Below, piece by piece: positions 1-6,637 of a stretch of 29,364 nucleotides of DNA. Every line of letters starts with the position of its first letter. Position 1 is the stretch's first letter. Made by a program: the position numbers and the translations under genes. A model generated the notes under the pieces. That model was not told where the DNA came from. It ran no database searches and was given only the letters and a program-made list of their open reading frames with translations. The stretch comes from CAZGXI01 sp964529715 (GTDB lineage: Bacteria > Chloroflexota > Anaerolineae > Aggregatilineales > Ch27), in contig CAZGXI010000049.1 of NCBI GenBank assembly GCA_964529715.1, positions 1 to 29,364 on the forward strand, given 5' to 3'.

Positions 1-873
1 GGCGATGGTGACGCTGCCCTCGCTGCCGGATGGCGTCCACTCGATAGGGTCCTGGCCGACGTACAGGCCGTCCTGGTAGGCGTTCACCGGCCCTTCCACG
101 AACGGCACGTCGGTGCTGTTTGCCACCTTGTAGATCACATCCACGCGCTGGCCCAGGCGCGCATCCCACACCAGCAGGCGGCGCGCGTCGAGCGGTTCGC
201 TCAGCAGGTTCACGCGCAGCACGTCGCCGGGGGTCAGGGTTAGCGCCCCGACCTCATAGACATGCTGTACCTGCACCGGGCCGCTCCCCGCTGCCGCGCC
301 GACATCGGCATAGCCGACGTTGGCCTGTGTCATGTTCATCTGCGGCTGGTGGCCGGGCTGCGCGCCGGGCATTCCCGCCACCAGCCGGACCTCCGCGCCG
401 TCCAGCGTCAGGCTGGTGCTGCGGATTTCGGCATCGAAGCCGAACTGTACCCGGTTGTTGGCCAGCACGGCCATGTCGTAGAGTGGCCCCCAGCCCGCGC
501 CGGTCGCCAGGTATTCCAGCACGATCTGGCGCGGCGTGTCACCTGCCGGCGCATCCCACATCACCGTGGGAGCCGACACGCCGCTGCCCGCCGCTACGAA
601 GCGATAAACACGCACACGCTCCCCGTCCTCGGTGATGCGGATCGACTGCGGCAGCACGGTCGCGGGCAACACGATCTGTGCCGCCTCACCCGCCGGGAGT
701 GTGAGCGCATCGCGCAGAAAGACTAGATCGCCCAGGTAGAGCGCCGCCTGGTCTGGCTGGCTTATCACCAGGATCGTCCCCTGTGCCGCCGCCGGGGACA
801 GGTTCCAGACCGCCAGCAGCGCCGCAATCAACGCCGCCACCCGAATCACACGTCTAAGTTGTCGCGTCAGCAT
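1..873 (-). CDS. Secreted DUF4139-like protein, C-terminus cut off by window edge
   Basis: The minus strand is open from an ATG at 873 to the left edge (291 codons, no stop). An AGGAGG sits six bases before the ATG, at 880-885, which fixes the start. Residues 1-30 form a signal peptide: arginines, a hydrophobic stretch (VAALIAALLAVW) and an Ala-Ala-Ala-Gln cleavage site. From about residue 121 the chain resembles the DUF4139 beta-rich domain: a Tyr-x(6)-Trp-x-Pro-x-Tyr-Asp segment, then alternating strands, and near residue 270 a stretch like the family's Pro-x-x-x-Gly-Pro-Val...Tyr-x-Asp-Gly...Val-Gly motif. DUF4139 proteins have no defined enzymatic role. The upstream gap (874-1105) shows no convincing promoter. 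The gene is real; the family call is from motif recall and is moderate. Confidence 0.75.
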   Translation of the reverse strand, partial: MLTRQLRRVIRVAALIAALLAVWNLSPAAAQGTILVISQPDQAALYLGDLVFLRDALTLPAGEAAQIVLPATVLPQSIRITEDGERVRVYRFVAAGSGVSAPTVMWDAPAGDTPRQIVLEYLATGAGWGPLYDMAVLANNRVQFGFDAEIRSTSLTLDGAEVRLVAGMPGAQPGHQPQMNMTQANVGYADVGAAAGSGPVQVQHVYEVGALTLTPGDVLRVNLLSEPLDARRLLVWDARLGQRVDVIYKVANSTDVPFVEGPVNAYQDGLYVGQDPIEWTPSGSEGSVTIA

Positions 874-1105
874 GTCTTGCCTCCTGGAACTCTACCACCC
901 AGCCAGGCCGGGCGGCATGGCCTCACACGACGTTCGCCTCCACTATTTTAGTGCAATCTACGCGCTGCCGCGTTCCCGGCGCGGACCACCGTTCATGCTG
1001 CCACGACAGCAGGCCGATAAAATGTGGAACCACTTTCAAAGCAGAGGGGTAAATATTTTGTGAAAATTTGCTCCCCTGTATCCCGATCCCGTGTACACTG
1101 GAAAG

Positions 1106-1143
1106 GAAAATAAAAGCAGTCCCCACCGCAAGATTGGGACTGC
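1106..1143 (-). terminator. Intrinsic terminator of the tRNA-Arg gene
   Basis: On the minus strand an 8-bp perfect stem GCAGTCCC/GGGACTGC (arms 1136-1143 and 1116-1123) is followed by TTTTATTTTC. It starts a few bases after the tRNA 3' end, so it ends the tRNA transcript. It also insulates the DUF4139-like gene downstream. Confidence 0.85.
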
Positions 1144-1148
1144 TGCTG

Positions 1149-1221
1149 CGTGCCTGGAGGGATTCGAACCCCCGACTTTCTGCTCCGTAGGCAGACGCTC
1201 TATCCCCTGAGCTACAGGCAC
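1149..1221 (-). tRNA. tRNA-Arg(ACG)
   Basis: On the minus strand the 73 bases fold as a complete cloverleaf. The acceptor GTGCCTG pairs with CAGGCAC and is followed by discriminator G. The D-arm stem is GCTC/GAGC. The anticodon stem TCTGC/GCAGA encloses loop CTACGGA, giving anticodon ACG. The variable loop has five bases and the T-arm loop is TTCGAAT. No CCA is encoded. ACG in bacteria is normally deaminated to ICG and reads CGU, CGC and CGA, codons heavily used in this window. Confidence 0.96.
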
Positions 1222-1240
1222 ATTCTCTCAATATGTTGTT

Positions 1241-1268
1241 ATTATACTCGCAGCGCGTGGAGTGTCAA
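1241..1268 (-). promoter_or_regulatory. Promoter of tRNA-Arg, near-consensus sigma70 type
   Basis: On the minus strand a perfect TTGACA (-35, at 1263-1268) and a perfect TATAAT (-10, at 1241-1246) are 16 bases apart. Transcription would begin near 1234, about a dozen bases before the tRNA 5' end at 1221. The match to consensus fits a strong stable-RNA promoter. Confidence 0.88.
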
Positions 1269-1341
1269 GATAGGCTTTCGTCGCAAAGCGGCCTGCCTGA
1301 TCGAAAAGCGGAGGCCGGGGCTGCGTTACAGGAGGTGCGGG

Positions 1342-2058
1342 TTGAACAGGCGTATCAGATGGGCAGCAGGTGTCGTCGCGGGTGCGGTGGTGCTGCTGGC
1401 GGCGCTGATCGGGATTGCGGGCATGTCGCAGGCGGCGGCAGATGGTTCGCTCACGGTCATCAGCGCCGACTGCTTCGGCTTTAACCTGGAAGCCCGTTTC
1501 CGGGGGACGACCGACGAGGCGGGCTACGACTACGTGCGTCTGCGGGTGCTCGATGCCGACGGCAACGAGATTTACCGGGCATTGCCCTGGCGGGTACGGG
1601 TCGGGCGCACGACCCGTGTCGCGTTGAACACCCACTACCAGTATACTCCCACCGCTGGGCCGCTCCTGTTTGTGCTGGATGACTTCGAGCAGTTTGGGTT
1701 GCGGCGGTTGCAATCCCTGGCGAGCGTCCTGGTCGATCCGGCCTGTCCCTCTTTGCCGGTGCAGCCGCCGCCGGCAGTGACGCTCACCTGCACCGTTCGC
1801 CTGCGTACCGGGCCGGGCCTGAACTTCCGTGTGCGCGAGTTCGTGCGGGAGAACACGACGTTGCAGGTGATCGGGCGCCTCTACGATGCCTCCTGGCTGG
1901 AAGTGCGCACGGACGATGGGGTGCTGGGTTGGGTCTTCGATGGGCTGTGCGTGCCCGGATCACCGGGCGAGGCCACCTATCACGCCGCGCCGGTGACGTT
2001 CTTCCGCAACGCCGACGAAGTGTTACAATATGCCAACGAAACATCACCCTCCGAGTGA
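1342..2058 (+). CDS. Secreted protein with C-terminal bacterial SH3-like domain
   Basis: The start is taken as TTG at 1342, because AGGAGG lies six bases upstream and residues after it (NRRIRWAAGVVAGAVVLLAA) form a proper signal peptide. Longer in-frame starts would read through the tRNA gene and its promoter and are rejected. This gives 238 residues. The middle (about 35-130) looks like a beta-sandwich with no family I recognise. Residues about 150-215 look like a bacterial SH3_3 domain, with a Leu-Arg-x-Gly-Pro-Gly core, a Trp-Leu-Glu-Val strand and a Gly-Trp-Val turn; two cysteines flank it. Such domains usually bind peptidoglycan or other wall ligands outside the cell. The next gene follows after 15 bases, so the two are probably co-transcribed. 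Confidence 0.82.
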   Translation: MNRRIRWAAGVVAGAVVLLAALIGIAGMSQAAADGSLTVISADCFGFNLEARFRGTTDEAGYDYVRLRVLDADGNEIYRALPWRVRVGRTTRVALNTHYQYTPTAGPLLFVLDDFEQFGLRRLQSLASVLVDPACPSLPVQPPPAVTLTCTVRLRTGPGLNFRVREFVRENTTLQVIGRLYDASWLEVRTDDGVLGWVFDGLCVPGSPGEATYHAAPVTFFRNADEVLQYANETSPSE

Positions 2059-2073
2059 CCAGGAAGAACGCCT

Positions 2074-2475
2074 GTGACCGATTTGTTAGACCAGATCGCC
2101 GCTCAGCAAGAAGCCATCGTGCAGCGATGGCGCGAGAGCATCCTGGCCTTGCCCGCCTCACCCTATCGCGCCGTCGGCAATGACGAACTGCTGGCCTCCA
2201 TCCGACGGTCGAGCCAGGCGCTGCTCGACGTGATGCGCAGCGGCCAGACCGCCGCTGTCGAAGCCATGATCCGCGACAGCGCCCGCCGCCGCCGCGCTGA
2301 CGGCGTGAACTTCAGCGACAGCGCCGCCGTCTGGTTGCTGTACCGCCAGGCTGTCCACGAGACGCTGACCGGCACGCTGAAAAGTGTGGATGCCTGGGAA
2401 GAGATGATCGACCGCGTGGATGCCGTGTTGAACTGGGTGATCCGCATCCTGAACGCCGTGTACAAAGAGGGTTAG
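2074..2475 (+). CDS. Small helical protein resembling RsbRD N-terminal sensor domain
   Basis: A 133-residue, soluble, all-helical protein starting at GTG, with AGGAAG about eight bases upstream. The opening pattern (Gln-Gln-x-Ala-Ile-Val-x-Arg-Trp-x-x-x-Ile), the middle helices and the aromatic C-terminal helix recall RsbRD_N, the non-haem sensing domain found before STAS or histidine-kinase domains. Here it stands alone with no kinase, STAS or HTH partner domain. It follows the SH3 protein by 15 bases, suggesting a joint envelope or signalling role. No cysteine or obvious ligand residue stands out. The family call is by pattern recall and could be wrong; the gene itself is well supported by position and codon use. 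Confidence 0.7.
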   Translation: MTDLLDQIAAQQEAIVQRWRESILALPASPYRAVGNDELLASIRRSSQALLDVMRSGQTAAVEAMIRDSARRRRADGVNFSDSAAVWLLYRQAVHETLTGTLKSVDAWEEMIDRVDAVLNWVIRILNAVYKEG

Positions 2476-2503
2476 CCGTTCGCGGTCGGCAATGAGCTAA
2501 CCC
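2469..2503 (+). terminator. Possible weak terminator hairpin
   Basis: GGGTTAGC (2469-2476) and GCTAACCC (2496-2503) are a perfect 8-bp inverted repeat with a 19-base loop, overlapping the stop of the RsbRD-like gene. There is no U-tract directly after it, so termination is uncertain. Confidence 0.35.
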
Positions 2504-2540
2504 AATAGGCAAGTTTCAAAAAACAACCGTGTTTGTTCCG

Positions 2541-2630
2541 GTGGCCGGGGATTCACCCCCCGGTTAAATCCGCAAAGTCTGCTGAAGCGGATTAAAAGAT
2601 GCAGGGCAGGCCGGGGACTTCGGTCCCGAA
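2541..2630. repeat. REP-like intergenic hairpin elements
   Basis: The 385-base gap 2476-2860 holds no convincing gene. It contains three small hairpins: CCGGGG/CCCCGG (2545-2563), AATCCGC/GCGGATT (2567-2593), and GGGAC-TTCG-GTCCC (2614-2627), the last closing on a stable UUCG tetraloop. The first and third share the run GGCCGGGGA and look like diverged copies of one element. Chloroflexota genomes carry many such C/G-rich intergenic palindromes; family membership here is inference. No clear promoter for the next gene is visible. Confidence 0.5.
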
Positions 2631-2860
2631 CGCTGAAAACCTGCTATTGAGTCTGCTGCTGGATGTGTTCAACCACTTGTTGCGAGTCCGGTTTGGACGT
2701 GGCTGGGTAGAGGCGCGGGCCATCCTCACACGGCGTGGCGAGTCGATCCTGCGCGGTGAGGCCGGTGTTGTGAATGGCCTACGCGCGGCTGCCGCGGAAA
2801 TGCGCTGCCTGAACAGGCGTTAGCCCGCTGCGGTCCGCCTGAGATTGAGGGGAGGTCGCC

Positions 2861-4141
2861 ATGCAGGACGAACCGACTCAAGAGGCCGAGGCGCTGCTGC
2901 CTTACGAGTGGCCGGGCAGCTACTTCATCGGCGAGGAGGAAATGGAAGCGGCCAGCAACGTGCTGCACGCGCGCAGCCTGTTTCGCTACTACGGCCACGA
3001 TCTCCAGCATTATGCCGACCAGGTGGAGACGTTCTACCGCGAGCGCCTGGGCCGCCGCTATGCGATAGCCGTCAACAGCGGCACAGCCGCGCTGGTGGTG
3101 GCGCTGGCTGCCGCCGACGTCGGGCCGGGCGACGAGGTGCTGCTGCCGGGCTATCTGTGGGTCAGTTGCATTTCGGCGGTGTGCCAGTTGGGGGCGATCC
3201 CCCGGCTGGTAGACATCGACGACACCTTCACGATGGACCCGGCGGACCTGGAAGCCCGGATCGGTCCGCACAGCAAGGCCGTGTTGCTGGTGCACATGAG
3301 CGGCGCGTGCGGCGAGGTCGAACGGATCGCAGACATTTGCCGGCAGCGCGGCGTGACGCTGATCGAGGACGTGGCGCAGGCCAACGGCGCAGCTTACCGG
3401 GGCAGGCCGCTGGGCAGCTTCGGCGACCTGGCGATCTTCAGCTTCCAGTACAACAAAAACGCCACCTGCGGCGAGGGCGGCCTGGTGGTGTGCGATGATG
3501 ACGCGCTGGCGAATCGCGCCTGGGCCGTCCACGACCTGGGTTATGGGCGCAACGCGGCGGGCCGCCTGGACCCGAACGGCCCGGTGCAGACATGGGGGCG
3601 CGGCAGTCGTATGAGCGAGCTTGCTGCCGCCGTGCTGCTGGCGCAGTTGAAGAAGCTGGACACCATCACCGGGACGATGCGCCGCTGGAACCACCGCCTT
3701 TACGACGGCCTGGCGCAGATTCCGGGTATCACGCCGCGCCGCCGCGTCGATCCCGACGGCGACAGCGGCCCGTTTGTGATCATCACCTTCCCCAGTGCAG
3801 AAGCGTGCGCCGAGATGGTCCGGCGGACGCGCGCCGCCGGGGTGCGCCCCGGCCCGCACGGCGCGGGCAACCTCCGCATGACCGACTGGGGGTTGCACAT
3901 CTATTACAACAACGTCAGCCTGACCGAAAAGCGCGCCACCAACGCCGCCGGGCGGCCCTGGTCCGACCCATTGAACGTCTTCGCCGCAGACTACACCTAC
4001 GGCAAGGGCGCGCTGCCGCGCATGGACGATCTGATCGCGCGCAGCGCGTTGATCACCGTGCCGCCTGCGCTGAACGAAGAGCTGTGCGACCGCATTGTGG
4101 CGATCTACCGCGATTGCGCGGCGCAGATCGGGCTGGGCTGA
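2861..4141 (+). CDS. DegT/DnrJ/EryC1/StrS-family PLP aminotransferase
   Basis: A 426-residue fold-type I PLP enzyme of the family that aminates keto-sugars (or, in a few members, acts as a dehydratase). The start ATG at 2861 has GGGGAGG upstream. Visible landmarks are Asn-Ser-Gly-Thr-Ala-Ala-Leu near residue 73 (cofactor phosphate), Asp170 in Ile-Glu-Asp-Val-Ala-Gln-Ala (pairs with the pyridine nitrogen), and Phe-Ser-Phe-x(3)-Lys199 followed by a Gly-Glu-Gly-Gly turn, Lys199 being the Schiff-base lysine. The length is somewhat above the usual 370-400. It stands alone between repeats and a terminator, with no nucleotide-sugar or polysaccharide genes nearby, so its substrate cannot be inferred from context. 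Confidence 0.9.
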   Translation: MQDEPTQEAEALLPYEWPGSYFIGEEEMEAASNVLHARSLFRYYGHDLQHYADQVETFYRERLGRRYAIAVNSGTAALVVALAAADVGPGDEVLLPGYLWVSCISAVCQLGAIPRLVDIDDTFTMDPADLEARIGPHSKAVLLVHMSGACGEVERIADICRQRGVTLIEDVAQANGAAYRGRPLGSFGDLAIFSFQYNKNATCGEGGLVVCDDDALANRAWAVHDLGYGRNAAGRLDPNGPVQTWGRGSRMSELAAAVLLAQLKKLDTITGTMRRWNHRLYDGLAQIPGITPRRRVDPDGDSGPFVIITFPSAEACAEMVRRTRAAGVRPGPHGAGNLRMTDWGLHIYYNNVSLTEKRATNAAGRPWSDPLNVFAADYTYGKGALPRMDDLIARSALITVPPALNEELCDRIVAIYRDCAAQIGLG

Positions 4142-4193
4142 ACCTTTTGCACAGAGAAACGTCACCGGGGGCAAGGCAGCCCTTGCTCCTGTA

Positions 4194-4229
4194 CGCCGGG
4201 CAGCGTATTATTGCCCGGCGTTCGTTTTG
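4194..4229 (+). terminator. Intrinsic terminator after the DegT-family gene
   Basis: A perfect 9-bp stem CGCCGGGCA/TGCCCGGCG (4194-4202, 4212-4220) with a 9-base loop is followed by TTCGTTTTG. It lies 53 bases after the stop of the aminotransferase gene. Confidence 0.8.
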
Positions 4230-4282
4230 CCCGGCAGTCGCCTGCTGCGCCGGGTCAAAATGAGTACGTGGTCGTCGTACAT

Positions 4283-4314
4283 GCGGCGGCTTCAAGCTGC
4301 CGCTAAAGCGTGTT
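4283..4314. repeat. Small REP-like hairpin with TAAAGCG tail
   Basis: GCGGC (4283-4287) pairs with GCCGC (4299-4303) around a loop containing TTCAAG and is followed by TAAAGCGTGTT. The architecture, a hairpin around a TTCA-type loop followed by TAAA, matches the element near 2545-2567. The tail AAAGCGTGTT (4305-4314) also resembles the LacI-type operator cores near 9653 and 9772. Confidence 0.4.
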
Positions 4315-4345
4315 ATGAACGTGGCGTGTCTGTTTAGCTTCAGCC

Positions 4346-4385
4346 CTCACCTCCCAGCCCCCTTTCCCTCATGAAGAGGGGGAGT
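4346..4385. repeat. C-rich intergenic hairpin element, copy 1
   Basis: A pyrimidine-rich run (CACCTCCCAGCCCCC) is followed by a complementary purine-rich run. CCCCCT (4358-4363) can pair with AGGGGG (4377-4382), and the alternative CCCTC-ATGAA-GAGGG fold is also possible. A similar element in opposite orientation lies near 12150-12180. It ends about 40 bases before the GH144-type gene. No clear promoter for that gene was found in 4230-4426. Confidence 0.5.
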
Positions 4386-4426
4386 GAATCGGGCAGGGGC
4401 GCGGCTGTGCAAAGTACGGAGCAACG

Positions 4427-6532
4427 ATGAGCAGCGTCTACGACAACTATCTCATCTTCGACAACAGCCTGACCGACGACGGTTACTTCCATTCGGCGGC
4501 CAGGGCCGTCGCGCCCAGCGAACTGAAGACGGTGCGCGGCAGGCTTCCCGTCACAACGCAGCACTGGATCAGCCCGCCGAACGCGCTCGAACTCTCGTGG
4601 ACCTCGCGGCGCGGCGGCGACTGGTCGGCGGAGATTCGCGTCGAGGAGTGGCGCGGGCGGGAGATGCGCCTGCAAGGCGATCACCTGGGCCTGTGGCTGC
4701 GCGCGGAGGCCGAGATCGCCGGGCGCGCCCTGCCCATGATCCAGATCGTCATGCAGCCGGGCGGCTGGACACGCCCGCTGCGGCTGCACCATTTTGTCGA
4801 GCGTCTTCCGGCAGGTGAATGGGTATATCTGCGGATTCCTTTCCGCGCATTCGATCCGTCCACAGGCGAATTTGATTTCAGCCGGCTGAGCCGTATCGTC
4901 TTCACGCAGGGCATCGACGACGGCGAGCCGCACACGATCTACCTAGACGAGATCAGGGTGCGAGACGCACGCCCCAGCCACCCCGTCTGGCCACCGACGG
5001 GCCTGACCGCGCACGGCGGCGATTCGCATGTCGATCTGGTCTGGGACGCCGTGACCGATCCCGAAGTCGCGTACTATGTCATCCAGCGTTCGAGCGATGG
5101 CGTGAACTTCACGCCGGTCGGCATCCAAAACCCGGCGTTCCACCGTTACGCCGATTTCGTCGGCACGCATGGCGCGTTGACCTATCGCCTGACGGCGGTC
5201 AACCGGGATTATCAGGAATCGGAACCTGCGCAGACGGTCAGCGCGACGACGCGCGCCTTCGACGACGACGACCTGCTGACGATGGTCCAGGAGGCGCATT
5301 TCCGTTACTACTGGGAAGGCGCACACCCCGACGCCGGTCTCGCGCTTGAATCCATTCCCGGCGACGCGCACCTGGTGGCGCTGGGCGCGTCCGGTTTCGG
5401 CATGATGGCCTGGATCGTTGGCGTGGAGCGCGGCTTCATCACGCGGCCGCAGGCGGTCGAGCGGATGCATAGGGCGCTGGCCTTTCTCGACCGCGCGGAT
5501 CGCCATCATGGCGCGTGGCCGCACTTTTTGGACGGGCGCACGGGCAAGACGATCCCCGTGTTCGGCCAATACGACAACGGCGGCGACCTGGTCGAAACAG
5601 CTTTTTTGTGCCAGGGATTGCTGACGGCCCGCCAGTACTTCGACCGCGACGACGAGGACGAACGGTGCATCCGGGCGACGATCACGCGGCTGTGGGAGGG
5701 CGTCGAGTGGGACTGGTATCGCAACCCCGCCGCGCCCGACTTTCTGATGTGGCACTGGTCGCCGGATTATGGCTGGCACATTAACCACCCGTTGATCGGC
5801 TGGAACGAAACCCTGATCGCCTACCTGCTGGCGATTGCCTCGCCGACGCATCCGGTGCCGCCCGAACTGTATCACACGGGCTGGGCGTCGCCGTCGGCGC
5901 TGGCACAGGAGTACCGCGAGAACTGGGGCAAAACGCGCGCGGGCAATCTGTATACCAACGGCCAGATGTACTACGGCCTGAAGCTGGACGTTGGCGTCGG
6001 TTCCGGCGGCCCGCTGTTCTTCACGCACTACTCTTTTTTAGGCTTCGATCCGCGCGGCAGGCGCGACCGCTACTGCAACTATTTTCACAACAACCGGCAG
6101 ATTGCGCTGATCAATCAACGCTACTGCGCCGCCAACCCCGGCGGCTACGTGGGCTACAGCGCCGACGGCTGGGGGCTGACGGCCAGCGACGATCACACAG
6201 GCTACATGGCGCATGAGGCCAATCCGAAGGACGACAACGGCACCCTCACGCCGACGGGCGCGCTGGGCTGTTTCCCTTACACGCCAGACGAATCGCTGCG
6301 GGCGCTCAGGCAGTTCTATCACACCTGGGGCGGGCAGCTGTGGGGGATATACGGCTTTCGGGACGCGATCAACCCGACCGAAGGGTACGTGTCGCGTATC
6401 TTCATGGGGCTGAATCAGGCGCCGATCACGGTGATGATCGAGAACCACCGCACGGGGCTGCTGTGGCGGCTGTTCATGCAGAACCCGGAAATCGCCCCCG
6501 CGCTAGACAAGATCGGGTTTGTCGCGGATTGA
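4427..6532 (+). CDS. GH144-type glucoamylase-like protein (PF10091), apparently cytoplasmic
   Basis: This 701-residue protein has three parts: a beta-sandwich of carbohydrate-binding type (about 1-180), an FnIII-like domain (about 187-276) and a C-terminal (alpha/alpha)6 glucoamylase-like domain (about 280-701). The family includes GH144 endo-beta-1,2-glucanases. Acidic residues sit where GH144 enzymes keep catalytic ones: Asp387 and Glu390 in Gly-Gly-Asp-Leu-Val-Glu-Thr, and Glu461 in Gly-Trp-Asn-Glu-Thr, just before the family stretch Ala-Ser-Pro-Thr-His-Pro. There is no signal peptide, and an in-frame TGA at 4385-4387 blocks any extension that could add one. GGAG lies five bases before the ATG. 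Likely role: cleaving imported glucan pieces, or export by an unrecognised route. Substrate is inference from family and neighbours. Confidence 0.9.
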   Translation: MSSVYDNYLIFDNSLTDDGYFHSAARAVAPSELKTVRGRLPVTTQHWISPPNALELSWTSRRGGDWSAEIRVEEWRGREMRLQGDHLGLWLRAEAEIAGRALPMIQIVMQPGGWTRPLRLHHFVERLPAGEWVYLRIPFRAFDPSTGEFDFSRLSRIVFTQGIDDGEPHTIYLDEIRVRDARPSHPVWPPTGLTAHGGDSHVDLVWDAVTDPEVAYYVIQRSSDGVNFTPVGIQNPAFHRYADFVGTHGALTYRLTAVNRDYQESEPAQTVSATTRAFDDDDLLTMVQEAHFRYYWEGAHPDAGLALESIPGDAHLVALGASGFGMMAWIVGVERGFITRPQAVERMHRALAFLDRADRHHGAWPHFLDGRTGKTIPVFGQYDNGGDLVETAFLCQGLLTARQYFDRDDEDERCIRATITRLWEGVEWDWYRNPAAPDFLMWHWSPDYGWHINHPLIGWNETLIAYLLAIASPTHPVPPELYHTGWASPSALAQEYRENWGKTRAGNLYTNGQMYYGLKLDVGVGSGGPLFFTHYSFLGFDPRGRRDRYCNYFHNNRQIALINQRYCAANPGGYVGYSADGWGLTASDDHTGYMAHEANPKDDNGTLTPTGALGCFPYTPDESLRALRQFYHTWGGQLWGIYGFRDAINPTEGYVSRIFMGLNQAPITVMIENHRTGLLWRLFMQNPEIAPALDKIGFVAD

Positions 6533-6576
6533 CCCTGTGTGCTCCGGGTGTGTAGAGGATCGTTCTTGAGCGGGCA

Positions 6577-6606
6577 GGCAGCGGCGGAAGACACTCCGCC
6601 GCTGCC
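6577..6606. terminator. 12-bp perfect hairpin between convergent genes
   Basis: GGCAGCGGCGGA (6577-6588) and TCCGCCGCTGCC (6595-6606) form a perfect 12-bp stem with a 6-base loop, midway between the two convergent GH144-type genes. Neither side has a U-tract. It may act as a bidirectional barrier or RNA 3'-end stabiliser rather than a classical intrinsic terminator. Confidence 0.6.
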
Positions 6607-6637
6607 CCTCTGGAGAGGATTCTGACCGTGGCCGGGT

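Noticed and set aside
923..1341. Open frames crossing the tRNA on both strands, and a start at 1150 for the SH3 protein
   Set aside because: They read through a complete tRNA, its promoter and its terminator. The AGGAGG-TTG at 1342 gives a proper signal peptide.
2599..2823. 74-codon open frame starting in the UUCG hairpin
   Set aside because: It begins inside a repeat element, has no ribosome site and shows no recognisable protein pattern.
2726..4174. Long minus-strand frame opposite the DegT-family gene
   Set aside because: It is the mirror of a well-supported enzyme in GC-rich DNA; its composition is low-complexity Arg/Ala/His/Gln with no motif.
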